This document shows, one piece after another, positions 1 to 8,394 of a stretch of DNA of 46,884 nucleotides. Position 1 is the stretch's first letter; each line of letters starts with the position of its first letter. The translations under genes and the position numbers were made by a program. Source of the stretch: a bacterium (lineage in GTDB: Bacteria > Sysuimicrobiota > Sysuimicrobiia > Sysuimicrobiales > Segetimicrobiaceae); the NCBI GenBank assembly GCA_035307765.1, contig DATGHU010000047.1, positions 1 to 46,884 on the forward strand, in the 5' to 3' direction. Under the pieces are notes generated by a model. That model searched no databases. It worked only from the letters and a program-made list of their open reading frames with translations, and was not told the DNA's origin.

Positions 1-1129
1 CCACCCCCACCGAGACCCGGATCAGGCCGTCGGCGATGCCGGCGGCGAGACGGACCTCGCGCGGCATGTTGACGCTGGTCGTCGAGGCCGGGTGGGTGAC
101 GAGCGTGCTCACCCCCCCCAGGCTGACGGCCAGTTTGCCCACGCGCAGCGCCTCCACGCACCGCGCGCCCGCGGCGACGTCCCCCCGCACCTCGAAACTG
201 AGCATCCCGCCGAACCCGCGCGTCATCTGCCGGGCGGCGACCGCGTGCCGGGGGTGCACGGGCAGACCGGGGTAGTGCACGCGGGCGACCTTGGGATGGT
301 CGGCGAGGTGCCGGGCGAGCGCGAGGGCGCTGGCGTTATGCCGGTCCACCCGCAGCCCCAAGGTCATCAGCCCGCGGAGGAGCAGGTATGCGGCGAACGG
401 GTCCAGCACCCCGCCGAAGGTCCGCATCGTTGTTATGCATCGCCGGATCAACTCGCGCGATCCTACGATGACGCCGGCCGTGACGTCGTGATGGCCGCCG
501 AGATACTTTGTGGCGCTGTGGCAGACGAGGTCGACGCCGAGCGCCAACGGCGTCTGGTTGTACGGCGTGGCGAATGTGTTGTCGGCGATCGTCCGGGCGC
601 CGTGGGCCCGCGCCAGCGCCGCCACCCCCGCGATATCGATCACGCCGAGCAACGGGTTGTTCGGCGTCTCGATGTACAAGAGGCGAGTGCTCGGCCGAAG
701 CGCCCGCTCGTACGCGCCGACGTCGGGATCGTCGAGCAGAGTCGCCTCAACGCCGTAGCCGGGCAGCACCGTGTTGAACAGGCCGAACGTCGCCTGGTAG
801 ACGGCGTTGGGGGCGATGACGTGATCGCCCGCGCGCAGGAGGCTCACCGCGGCGGTGGTGATCGCCGCCATTCCGGACGAAGTGGCGAGCGCGGCCTCGC
901 CGCCCTCCAGCAGGGCGACCTTCTGCTCGAACGCATCGGTCGTCGGATTGCCCCAGCGGGTGTAAAAATACCCGGTCCCGGTCTCTGCGCCGAGCCGCGC
1001 CCCTTCCTCGACCGTATCGTACCGGAACGTCGCCGTCTGGTAGATCGGCGTCACCACCGATTTGTTTGCGTCGGGAACCTTTCCCCCGTGTATGGCCCTC
1101 GTGTTGAACCCCCACTCGTGTGCCGCCAT
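1..1129 (-). CDS. Trans-sulfuration family PLP enzyme (cystathionine gamma-synthase / methionine gamma-lyase type), 3' end cut by window
   Basis: This is a fold-type I PLP enzyme of cysteine/methionine metabolism; 376 codons are visible and the C-terminus lies outside the window. The reading frame runs without a stop from ATG at 1129 to the window edge. The PLP lysine is K208 in CHSATKYLGGHHD, preceded by the cofactor aspartate in IADNTFATPYNQ; SGMAAI (about 85-90) matches the phosphate-binding turn, and IETPNNP is the family motif. The SD sequence AAGGAGG lies 8 bases before the ATG and overlaps the stop of the upstream DMT transporter, so the two are probably co-transcribed and coupled. Family members include cystathionine gamma-synthase, gamma-lyase, methionine gamma-lyase and O-acetylhomoserine sulfhydrylase; sequence reading alone does not decide between them. 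The adjoining exporter fits an amino-acid-related role, which is inference. Confidence 0.9.
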   Translation of the reverse strand, partial: MAAHEWGFNTRAIHGGKVPDANKSVVTPIYQTATFRYDTVEEGARLGAETGTGYFYTRWGNPTTDAFEQKVALLEGGEAALATSSGMAAITTAAVSLLRAGDHVIAPNAVYQATFGLFNTVLPGYGVEATLLDDPDVGAYERALRPSTRLLYIETPNNPLLGVIDIAGVAALARAHGARTIADNTFATPYNQTPLALGVDLVCHSATKYLGGHHDVTAGVIVGSRELIRRCITTMRTFGGVLDPFAAYLLLRGLMTLGLRVDRHNASALALARHLADHPKVARVHYPGLPVHPRHAVAARQMTRGFGGMLSFEVRGDVAAGARCVEALRVGKLAVSLGGVSTLVTHPASTTSVNMPREVRLAAGIADGLIRVSVGV

Positions 1130-1142
1130 CCGCGATGCCTCC

Positions 1143-2003
1143 TTACGTCCCCTGCCGAGAGTACTCGCCCATGACCACCCCCGCCAGGATCGCGGCCGCC
1201 CCCACCGCCTGGCGCCCGTTGAGGCTCTCCCCCAACCACAAGATCCCAAGGGCCAGCGCGGCCACGGGTTCAACCGTGAAGAGCAGTCCCACCCTCGCCG
1301 CAGAGGTAAACCGCTGGGCCCACGTTTGGACCAGATACGCCACCCCGGTGGCCGCCACGGCCATGAACGCCACCGCGCCGAGCGCCGGCAGGGGCACCTC
1401 ACCCGGGAGGCGTTCAAACATCCCCGCCGCCGCAGCCAAGACCGCCACGGTCCCGATCTGGATGGTGGCGAACCCTCCCGGGGGAAGCGCGGCCGCGAAC
1501 CGTCCGACGAGGACGATGTGCACCGCGATCGCGCCGGCACAGCCGAGCACCAGCAGGTCCCCCGCTCGCGGGCGCATGCCCTGCCAGGCCAGCAGCCACA
1601 ACCCGCACGCGGCGGTGATCACCCCGGCGACGGTCAGGGGGGACGACCGCTGCCCGAGCCAGATCATGGCGAGCAACGGCACGATCACGACGTTCATCCC
1701 CGTGATCAGGCCGGCCTCGCTCGCCGTCGTCGAGCGCAGCCCGAGGGTTTGGAGCGCGTAAGCGCAGAACAACACGGCCCCCGTCACGACCCCGCGGCCG
1801 ACCGCCTCGCGATTGGCGGATCGCAGGTCGCACCGGACGAACGGCAGCATCAGGACCGTCGCCAGCGCGAACCTCAGCCCCAGGTATTGGAACGGGCCGA
1901 GGTGACGCAGCACGATCTTGCCGAGCGGGAATGTCGCACCCCACACCACCGCCACGCCCACGAGCGATACGGCGGCGGCGGTGCGCTGCAGGGCCGGAGG
2001 CAT
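1143..2003 (-). CDS. DMT-superfamily (EamA) transporter
   Basis: This is a membrane protein of about 286 residues with roughly ten hydrophobic helices in two EamA halves, the usual size and layout for drug/metabolite transporters. The first helix carries the family-like GVAVVWGATFPLGK. ATG at 2003 (MPPALQRT) is chosen because an SD-like AAGGG precedes it and the hydrophobic region starts soon after. A longer frame back to 2132 would run into endonuclease IV on the other strand. The stop lies 13 bases before the PLP enzyme start, indicating an operon. EamA proteins commonly export amino acids or other metabolites; the actual substrate is unknown. Confidence 0.85.
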   Translation of the reverse strand: MPPALQRTAAAVSLVGVAVVWGATFPLGKIVLRHLGPFQYLGLRFALATVLMLPFVRCDLRSANREAVGRGVVTGAVLFCAYALQTLGLRSTTASEAGLITGMNVVIVPLLAMIWLGQRSSPLTVAGVITAACGLWLLAWQGMRPRAGDLLVLGCAGAIAVHIVLVGRFAAALPPGGFATIQIGTVAVLAAAAGMFERLPGEVPLPALGAVAFMAVAATGVAYLVQTWAQRFTSAARVGLLFTVEPVAALALGILWLGESLNGRQAVGAAAILAGVVMGEYSRQGT

Positions 2004-2097
2004 GCCCTTGCGTTCGAGGGGCGTGGAGGCTCCTCCTCCGGACGCGTGCCTCGGCACAGCGCAGGAGATTCCCCCGCGCGGGCCCGAACCACTGCCC

Positions 2098-2961
2098 GTG
2101 CCTATCGGCGCCCACGTCTCGATCGCAGGCAAGATCTACCAGGCGATTCCCCGAGCCCAGGCGCTGGGCTGCGAGTGCCTCCAGATCTTTTACGGAAGTC
2201 CCCGGCAATGGCGCCTCGTCTCCTATCTTCCGCAGGATCTCGCGGAGTTCAAGCGGCGGCGGGCCCAGGCCGACCTCGGCCCGCTGGTCGCCCACGCGCC
2301 CTACCTGATCAATCTCGCCTCGCCCGACCCCCGCCTCCACCGGCGCTCGATCGATGCGCTGGCGCACAGCCTTCAAGGAATGGACGCCCTCGGGGGAAAG
2401 GCGGTCATCACCCACATCGGCAGCGCCATGGGCAGCCCCTGGCGGACGGCGCGCGCCCGCGTCGCGCGGGCCCTCCGCGCCGCCCTACGCCGCTGCGCGC
2501 ACACGCACATCCTCCTCGAGGGCAGCGCGGGCGGGGGCCTGGGAGGGACATTTGCGGAGCTGCGCGAGATCATTGACGAAGCCGGAGGGCACCGCCGCCT
2601 CGGCGTCTGCTTGGATTCGGCCCATCTTTTTGCGGCCGGCTGGGATCTGCGCACATCGGCCGGCGTCGCCGAGTTGGTCGAGGCGTTCGACCGGGCGGTC
2701 GGGATGCGCCGTCTCCGGGCCCTCCACCTGAACGACTCCAAAGCCCACCTGGGATCCCACCTCGACCGCCACGAGAACATCGGGGAAGGCACCATCGGCC
2801 GGGCGGGGTTCCGCGCGATCTTCGGACATCCCGCGCTGCGCGATCTCCCCGCCTTTCTGGAGACGCCGGGGTTCGCCCGCGCCGGTCCGGACCGCGAGAA
2901 CGTCGAGCGGCTCAAACAGCTGAGGGCCGCGGCCCTGCGCGCGGCCGAGATCTCCGCATGA
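2098..2961 (+). CDS. nfo: Endonuclease IV (AP endonuclease)
   Basis: This Zn-dependent AP endonuclease of base-excision repair has 287 residues, normal for the family. It begins with PIGAHVSIAGK, the classical N-terminus, so GTG at 2098 is preferred over upstream ATGs that would overlap the divergent transporter. The metal ligands can be followed in order: H in HAPYLINLAS, H in ITHIGSAMG, E in LLEGSAGGG, D and H in VCLDSAHLF, H in ALHLND, D-x-H in DRHENIGEG, and E in FLETPG. The barrel therefore looks complete. No strong SD is visible before the GTG. The stop overlaps the start of the next small gene (ATGA). It is one of four DNA-repair genes in this window, with endonuclease Q, mfd and an Fpg/Nei enzyme. 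Confidence 0.93.
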   Translation: MPIGAHVSIAGKIYQAIPRAQALGCECLQIFYGSPRQWRLVSYLPQDLAEFKRRRAQADLGPLVAHAPYLINLASPDPRLHRRSIDALAHSLQGMDALGGKAVITHIGSAMGSPWRTARARVARALRAALRRCAHTHILLEGSAGGGLGGTFAELREIIDEAGGHRRLGVCLDSAHLFAAGWDLRTSAGVAELVEAFDRAVGMRRLRALHLNDSKAHLGSHLDRHENIGEGTIGRAGFRAIFGHPALRDLPAFLETPGFARAGPDRENVERLKQLRAAALRAAEISA

Positions 2962-3194
2962 AGTGCGCGACCCATCCCGACAGGAACGCGCTCGGCTACT
3001 GCGCGCAGTGCGGAAAACCGCTCTGCAAGGAGTGCCTGGTCCGGCTGAGAACAGGGAACTACTGCGAGGAATGCGCGAACAATCCGGGCGGCCGAGTGGC
3101 CAGGCCGCGCCGGCGCTTCCCCTGGTGGACGATCGCCCTCGTGGTGATGGGAATCCTCGCCCTCGCCTCGGTCCTCCGCTCGTTCATCCGCTGA
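2958..3194 (+). CDS. Small B-box-type zinc-finger membrane protein
   Basis: This 78-residue protein has an N-terminal zinc-finger-like region with paired cysteines (C3, H6, C15, C18, C23, C26, C35, C38) resembling the B-box/rhomboid-associated zinc ribbon. A basic stretch (RPRRRFPWW) and one C-terminal transmembrane helix (about 55-72) follow. The start overlaps the nfo stop as ATGA, so translation is probably coupled. Similar short zinc-finger proteins with one or more helices are common in bacteria and mostly uncharacterised. The function is unknown; a membrane adaptor role is only a guess. Confidence 0.75.
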   Translation: MKCATHPDRNALGYCAQCGKPLCKECLVRLRTGNYCEECANNPGGRVARPRRRFPWWTIALVVMGILALASVLRSFIR

Positions 3195-3241
3195 ACGCCG
3201 CCGGGAAAGGCGTCGCCGGACCGAGTCCCCCAAAGGGTCGA

Positions 3242-4300
3242 TCAGTCCCCCGTCGCCGGCGATGGAATTCCCGGCCGGGGTGCGGGGGCTTCGGGAGCGG
3301 CCCCCATCCGCACGAACAGATCCTCCAGGATCACCCGCGGGTTCCCGTTATGCCGGAGCGCGGCCTTCGCCGCTTCGATGGCGTCGACGACGCGCCGGAG
3401 GTCTTCCGCCCGCCGGCGTCCGGCCCATTCCGCCACATCGCCTTCGCAGTCTCGGTTGGTGAGGAGGTCCGGATCGCCCGCCGCGCGCCAAACGACGAGA
3501 TCGCGGAACCACCACTGCGCGATGTCGAGCCATCGCTCCACCTCATCCCGTTGCCTCGCCACGGCTTCCGCCGCGTCGAGGGCGCTGATGACATCCCCGC
3601 GCTCGACGGCCCGGAGCACGGCGAGCACCTCCGCGCGGCGGGTGAAGGGCTCATCGCCCGCGCCCGCGGCGTCGAGCGCGGCGCCGACACGACCGCCCGC
3701 GATCGCGGCCAGGTAGCGGGCGCGCGGCGGCGGGACGCCCGCCCGCGAAACCAGCGCCTCGGCGACCGCGGCGGACGGCACGAACGAGAAGCGCACGAGC
3801 TGCGACCGGGACACGAGCGTGGGGACGAGCGCTTCGGTCGACTCCGAGAGGAGGATGATCACGCTGCGAGACGGCGGCTCCTCCAGGACCTTCAGCAGGC
3901 TGTTGGCGGCCTCGGCCCGCATCTGCTCGGTGTCGACGATGATGAACACCTTCCACTTTGCCTCGTAGGGGGGATAGGCCGCCTCATGCTTGAGGTCCCG
4001 GACCTGATCGATCGCCACCGCGCGGCGTTCCCCTCCGGACTCGGCCCGCCCCGGGGTGATCACCCGGAGATCGGGGTGGGTCCCGACGGCGACCTTGCGG
4101 CAGGCCGGGCAGGTCCCGCACGCGTCGTCCCCCCCGCCGGCGGTGCAGAGGAGCGCCTGGGCGAAGGCGCGCGCGGCGGTCTGACGACCGACCCCAGCGG
4201 GGCCGACAAAAAGGTAGGCGTGGGAGATGCGGCCGCTGCGGAGCGCCCCTTGGAGCAGCCGGCGGGCGTGCGGCTGGCCGATGAGGTCGCGAAAGGGCAT
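3242..4300 (-). CDS. holB: DNA polymerase III subunit delta'
   Basis: This clamp-loader subunit (352 residues) is an AAA+ protein of the DnaX/HolB family. The N-terminal LIGQPHARRLLQGAL and ISHAYLFVGPAGVG are typical. The P-loop position reads GPAGVGRQT (33-41), so the usual lysine is arginine, as expected for delta' subunits that do not hydrolyse ATP. Four cysteines (52, 61, 64, 67) form the zinc site. VLEEPPSRSVIILLSE and the SRSQ segment (SRC-like in relatives) follow. It is the last gene of the R3H ATPase - tmk - c-di-AMP receptor - holB operon and starts 14 bases after the receptor stop. It ends convergently with the small zinc-finger gene. Confidence 0.92.
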   Translation of the reverse strand: MPFRDLIGQPHARRLLQGALRSGRISHAYLFVGPAGVGRQTAARAFAQALLCTAGGGDDACGTCPACRKVAVGTHPDLRVITPGRAESGGERRAVAIDQVRDLKHEAAYPPYEAKWKVFIIVDTEQMRAEAANSLLKVLEEPPSRSVIILLSESTEALVPTLVSRSQLVRFSFVPSAAVAEALVSRAGVPPPRARYLAAIAGGRVGAALDAAGAGDEPFTRRAEVLAVLRAVERGDVISALDAAEAVARQRDEVERWLDIAQWWFRDLVVWRAAGDPDLLTNRDCEGDVAEWAGRRRAEDLRRVVDAIEAAKAALRHNGNPRVILEDLFVRMGAAPEAPAPRPGIPSPATGD

Positions 4301-4314
4301 GGGGGGCGCTGGCC

Positions 4315-4644
4315 CTAGATCTTCACCAGCCGTTCCACGTCCACGACGAAAACGACGGCGCCCCCGACTTGGACTTTGACCGGCGCGGAGATGTAGGAGT
4401 CCACCGGCTCGACCACCGGCGGCAGCGGACTGACGAGCTGCTCCCGCACGTGACAGGTTTTCTGGATGATCGCGAGGACGTTTTCTACCCGGCTCTCGTC
4501 GACGCCGATGAGGATCGTGGTATTGCCTTCCCTGAGAAATCCCCCCGTGCTCGCCAGCATCGTCGCCTGAAACTCGGCTTTGACCAGATCCTCCATCAGG
4601 CGCCGCTTGTCTTTATCCTGGACGATCGCAAGGATCAGTTTCAT
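4315..4644 (-). CDS. darA: Cyclic-di-AMP receptor, PII-like (DarA/YaaQ family)
   Basis: This 109-residue protein has the full-length DarA (YaaQ/PstA) pattern: MKLILAIVQDKDKRRLMEDL, then the conserved FQATMLASTGGFLREGNTT segment that forms much of the c-di-AMP site, and GVDESRVENVLAII. In Gram-positive bacteria these trimeric PII-like proteins bind c-di-AMP. The ATG overlaps the tmk stop (ATGA), matching the conserved tmk-darA-holB order of Firmicutes. Its presence implies that the organism makes c-di-AMP, which cannot be confirmed here because no cyclase gene lies in the window. The downstream partner is unknown even in model species. Confidence 0.9.
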   Translation of the reverse strand: MKLILAIVQDKDKRRLMEDLVKAEFQATMLASTGGFLREGNTTILIGVDESRVENVLAIIQKTCHVREQLVSPLPPVVEPVDSYISAPVKVQVGGAVVFVVDVERLVKI

Positions 4645-5339
4645 CGGGACCCCTCCCTGCCGGGCCCCTCTCCCCGGCGACCCAGCATCTCCACAACAAC
4701 CCGCCGGATCTGGTCCTGCACGGCGCCTACAGGGCCCCGCGCGTCGATCACCGCGATGCGTTGGGGCTCCTTCTGGGCTAGGGAGAGAAACCCCTCCCGG
4801 ACCCGCTGGTGGAAGGCCAGCACCTCCTGTTCCATCCGGTCCCCCGCCCCCCGGGTGCGGGCGGAGACGTCGGTCTTGGCCCGGGCCCGCGCGAGCCCGG
4901 TGGCGGGGTCGATGTCCAGCAGCACGGTCAGATCCGGCGCGAGGCCGTCGGTCGCGGCCGCGTTGACGCTGCGAACGACCTCGACATCGAGGCCCCGCCC
5001 GACCCCCTGGTAGGCCAGCGATGCGTCGACGAACCGATCGCAGACCACCCACCGGCCGGCCCGAAGGGCGGGGACCACCACCTCCCGAACGAGTTGTGCC
5101 CGGGACGCGGCGAAGAGGAGCATCTCCGTACACGGTGTCATGTCGCAATGTGCGGGGTCGAGCAGGAGGGTTCGGATCCGCTCGCCGATCGCGGTCCCCC
5201 CGGGCTCGCGGACACAGACCACCTCCCGACCGCCGCCGCGGAGATAGTCCGCCAGCAACCGACCTTGCGTGGTCTTACCCGCCCCCTCGGGGCCCTCCAG
5301 GGTGATGAAGATCCCCCGCGAGGGCAGTGGGGAGCGCAC
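4641..5339 (-). CDS. tmk: Thymidylate kinase
   Basis: This enzyme phosphorylates dTMP to dTDP for DNA synthesis; 232 residues. The P-loop is GPEGAGKTT (16-24), followed by the substrate-binding REPGGT motif, DRF(V)DASLAYQG (the usual DRY/F motif), and a lid-like region around KTDVSARTRGAGDRME. The start is GTG at 5339, with a GGGGAGG SD about 14 bases upstream. It lies about 25 bases after the R3H ATPase stop and overlaps darA by four bases, so all four genes are read as one operon. Confidence 0.93.
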   Translation of the reverse strand: MRSPLPSRGIFITLEGPEGAGKTTQGRLLADYLRGGGREVVCVREPGGTAIGERIRTLLLDPAHCDMTPCTEMLLFAASRAQLVREVVVPALRAGRWVVCDRFVDASLAYQGVGRGLDVEVVRSVNAAATDGLAPDLTVLLDIDPATGLARARAKTDVSARTRGAGDRMEQEVLAFHQRVREGFLSLAQKEPQRIAVIDARGPVGAVQDQIRRVVVEMLGRRGEGPGREGSR

Positions 5340-5364
5340 TACGGCCCCGGCCTCCCCGCGGGGG

Positions 5365-6888
5365 TCATTGCGGGTAGATCACCACCCGCCGGAACGGATC
5401 CGTCCCCTTGCTTTCGGAACTCAGCCCGTACCGCTGAATGAACTGGTGCTGCATCCGCCGGATATAAGAGTTCTGCGGAGACAGTTCGACCGGCTGGGCC
5501 GATGCCATCACCTCGGAGATCGCCTCTTCGACCTCGCGCAGGGCCAGGTCGTCGCTGCTGAGACGGTTTTCGATCCCGAAGACCGTCCGCAGGCAGGACT
5601 CGATCTGGGAGAGCGTGTTGCTCTTGATCACATGCATCCGCAGCCCGCGCGTGCCGGCCTCCCGCACCCGTTTCGGCTGGCGCTTCTCCTGCGATTTCAG
5701 GGTGATGAGGAGATCCGCGTCGGCCAGGGTATTCGCGATGCCGGCCGGCACCCGCAGCTCGTGGATCGCCCGCTCCAGTCGATTCCGGCTCACGGCGTAA
5801 GGGTAGATCCGGACGATCTTGGCCGGAGCCTTGACCGCGGGCGGGTGACCGTCGAGAACCGCCGGCAAGCGCGGCTCCTCATCGCCGCTGATCCGCACCT
5901 CCCCCTCGGGGGTCCGGGTGCGAATCTCGGGGTGCGGAACGTCACCCCGGAGGAATCGATCCACGACGTGGGCGACATCGTGGTGCACCGCCAGCTTGTC
6001 CTGTTCCTGGATCTCGATCACAACCTCGAACGTGGGCGGGGCTTTGCGCTCCAGCACGGTCTTTTGGGTGCCACGGCGGCGTGCCTCTTCATCGCTCAGC
6101 GTTACGGCCTGGATACCGCCGACGAGATCGCAGAGGGTCGGATTCTGCAGCAGGTTGTCCAGCGTGTTTCCGTGCGCGGTAGCGATCAATTGGACGCCCC
6201 GCTCGGCGATCGTACGGGCGGCGAGCGCTTCGGCTTCCGTGCCGATCTCATCGATCACGATGACCTCGGGCATGTGGTTCTCCACGGCCTCGATCATCAC
6301 CGCGTGCTGGAGCTCCGGGTACGGCACCTGCATGCGCCGCGCCCGTCCGATCCCCGGATGCGGGATATCCCCGTCCCCCGCGATCTCGTTGCTCGTATCG
6401 ACCACCACGACCCGCTTGCCGATCTCATCGGAGAGCACCCGCGCGGCTTCCCGCAGCAGCGTCGTCTTGCCGACCCCCGGCCGGCCGACGAGCAGGACGC
6501 TTTGCCCGGCTTCGATCACATCGCGGATGATGTCGACGGTCCCGAACACCGCACGCCCGACGCGGCACGTCAGCCCGATGATCTCCCCGACCCGATTCCG
6601 GATCGCGGAGATTCGGTGCAGCGTCCGCTCGATCCCGGCCCGGTTGTCCTTGCCGAAGGTTCCTACACGTCCGATGACGTGCTGCATCTCCTCGCGGCTA
6701 ACGAACTCCTCCGCGAGGCGGACGGCGCGGCCGGGGAACCGCGCCTCGGGCTCGCGGCCCAGGTCGAGCACGACCTCGAGCAACTCATCCAGTTCGGGCT
6801 GCTGCTCAATAGCCGAGCGAATGGGGGGAGGCAGGACGCCGAGGAGCACGTCCAGGTTGTCGGTGATGTGGATCTGGTGTCCGCTCAC
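5365..6888 (-). CDS. R3H-domain AAA ATPase (SpoIIIAA/Ycf45-like)
   Basis: This 507-residue protein joins a SpoIIIAA-type ATPase core to a C-terminal R3H nucleic-acid-binding domain. The Walker A motif is GRPGVGKTT (135-143) and Walker B is EVIVIDEIG (208-216), followed by the sensor-like [15 protein letters not shown]. The last ~50 residues contain the R3H signature ([13 protein letters not shown]...). Proteins of this layout occur in cyanobacteria (Ycf45) and Gram-positive relatives, and their role is poorly known; binding of single-stranded nucleic acid is inferred from R3H. GTG at 6888 is chosen because GAGGTG precedes it. It is the first gene of the tmk-darA-holB operon, with its own promoter at 7024-7052. 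Confidence 0.85.
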   Translation of the reverse strand: MSGHQIHITDNLDVLLGVLPPPIRSAIEQQPELDELLEVVLDLGREPEARFPGRAVRLAEEFVSREEMQHVIGRVGTFGKDNRAGIERTLHRISAIRNRVGEIIGLTCRVGRAVFGTVDIIRDVIEAGQSVLLVGRPGVGKTTLLREAARVLSDEIGKRVVVVDTSNEIAGDGDIPHPGIGRARRMQVPYPELQHAVMIEAVENHMPEVIVIDEIGTEAEALAARTIAERGVQLIATAHGNTLDNLLQNPTLCDLVGGIQAVTLSDEEARRRGTQKTVLERKAPPTFEVVIEIQEQDKLAVHHDVAHVVDRFLRGDVPHPEIRTRTPEGEVRISGDEEPRLPAVLDGHPPAVKAPAKIVRIYPYAVSRNRLERAIHELRVPAGIANTLADADLLITLKSQEKRQPKRVREAGTRGLRMHVIKSNTLSQIESCLRTVFGIENRLSSDDLALREVEEAISEVMASAQPVELSPQNSYIRRMQHQFIQRYGLSSESKGTDPFRRVVIYPQ

Positions 6889-7023
6889 CCTGCGTCACCT
6901 CATCCCGGAATGCCGGGCGTTCGGTTGGCCCCCCGGGGGAAACAACAAGGAGGAGAACCCGGCTGCCTGGCTCTCCCCCAAACGGTATCGCGCCCGATAT
7001 GCGGCTGGAACATCGCTGCTTCC

Positions 7024-7052
7024 ATTATAGGGGGAGGGCCCACCGCCTGCAA
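7024..7052 (-). promoter_or_regulatory. Sigma-70-type promoter of the R3H-tmk-darA-holB operon
   Basis: Reading the minus strand, TTGCAG (7052-7047), a 17-base spacer and a perfect TATAAT (7029-7024) form a strong promoter. The predicted start is near 7017, leaving a leader of about 130 bases before the GTG at 6888. I see no convincing riboswitch in that leader. Confidence 0.75.
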
Positions 7053-7113
7053 CTGATTCAACGGGCGTCCTCGTGGGCCGGCCGGTCCCAGGCCGCGGCG
7101 GGGGGACCCCCGA

Positions 7114-8340
7114 TCACTCCACAGCGACGATCAGGCACTTGAGGTACCTCAGTTCGGGCATCGCGGGGTGGACCGGGTGGTCACGGGCCTGAGAACGTAC
7201 CTCCAGGATACGGATGCGGCGCCGCGCGTCCCGCGCCGCCTCGTTCACCACCGCGACGAGATGTGCCTCGCTGACGTGATACGAACAGGAGCACGTCACG
7301 AGCCATCCGTCCGGACCCAGCACCTTGAGCGCGCGAAGGTTGATCTCCTTGTATCCGGCGAGACCGCCGGCGAGCGCCGCCTTGGTCTTGACGAAGGCCG
7401 GAGGGTCCAAGATGACCAGGTCGAACCCGGGTCCCGCAGCGGCGAGTCGCCGCAGCCCGTCGAACGCGTTTTCGCGCAGCCACCGGCACCGGTCCGAACA
7501 ACCGTTGCGCGCGGCGTTCCGCTCCGCCCCCGCAACGGCGGCGCCCGAGATCTCCATCCCGGTCACCGAGACCGCCCCGTGGGCGGCGGCCTGGATCCCC
7601 CACGCCCCGGTGTACGCGAATCCGTCGAGGACGCGGGCGCCCGCGGCGAGCTCCGCGGCCCTCGCCCTGTTCTCGCGCTGGTCCAGGAAGAACCCCGTCT
7701 TCTGGCCCGCGGCGATGTCCACGAGGAAGCGGCAGCCTCCTTCCTCGACCTCCACCTCCGTCGGCCCGCCGCCTCGAATCCACCCGGTCTGGCGCGGGAG
7801 CCCTTCAAGCCGCCGCACCGTCGGATCGTTGCGTGCGTAGATCCCCCGCGGGTGGACGATCGCATCGAGTAACCCGGCGAGCATCTCCTTCCGCTTATCC
7901 ATTCCCAAGGTGAGGGTCTGGATGACGAGCACATCGTTGTAGCGGTCGACGATCAACCCGGGCAGACCGTCGCCCTCGCTGTAGACCAACCGGCACGCGG
8001 TCAGCGCCGCGCCGAGGCGTGCGCGGAGCGCCGCGGCGCGGTTTAGGCGGTCGGCAAAGAATGCCTCATCGAGCGGGCGGTCGTCGGTGGTAAAAAGGCG
8101 AACCGTGATCACCGAGCGGGTGTTGAGGAGCCCCACCCCCAGGTGGCGCCCCGAGGCCGTCCGCACCGCGACCGCGTCCCCGTCCTCCGGCTCTCCCTCG
8201 ATGCGGGCGATCTCGGTTCGGTACACCCAGAGGTGGCCGGCGCGAAGGCGCTGTTCGCGGCCGGGGCGGATGACGACCGCGGCGGGGGCCGGAGGAACCC
8301 TACCCGATCTGGCGGGAAGGGTGCCGGGGGCGGGAGCCAT
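7114..8340 (-). CDS. RlmI-like class I rRNA (cytosine-C5) methyltransferase with N-terminal PUA domain
   Basis: This 408-residue protein has an N-terminal PUA-like region (about 20-90, with AGHLWVYRTEI), a middle EEHEE-like region (SEGDGLPGLIVDRY, about 121-133), and a Rossmann methyltransferase. SAM motif I is VLDGFAYTGAWG (237-248), the DPPAF motif is at 312-316, and the catalytic-cysteine region is TCSCSYHVS (349-357). This layout matches RlmI/YccW, which makes m5C1962 in 23S rRNA; the exact target here is inferred. ATG 8340 is the only ATG near the start, and no good SD is seen. It lies 54 bases after endonuclease Q on the same strand. Confidence 0.85.
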   Translation of the reverse strand: MAPAPGTLPARSGRVPPAPAAVVIRPGREQRLRAGHLWVYRTEIARIEGEPEDGDAVAVRTASGRHLGVGLLNTRSVITVRLFTTDDRPLDEAFFADRLNRAAALRARLGAALTACRLVYSEGDGLPGLIVDRYNDVLVIQTLTLGMDKRKEMLAGLLDAIVHPRGIYARNDPTVRRLEGLPRQTGWIRGGGPTEVEVEEGGCRFLVDIAAGQKTGFFLDQRENRARAAELAAGARVLDGFAYTGAWGIQAAAHGAVSVTGMEISGAAVAGAERNAARNGCSDRCRWLRENAFDGLRRLAAAGPGFDLVILDPPAFVKTKAALAGGLAGYKEINLRALKVLGPDGWLVTCSCSYHVSEAHLVAVVNEAARDARRRIRILEVRSQARDHPVHPAMPELRYLKCLIVAVE

Positions 8341-8394
8341 GGGGGCCGACTCGGTCGCCGATGTGGCAACACGGCACCAGCACGCGGCGGGAGG

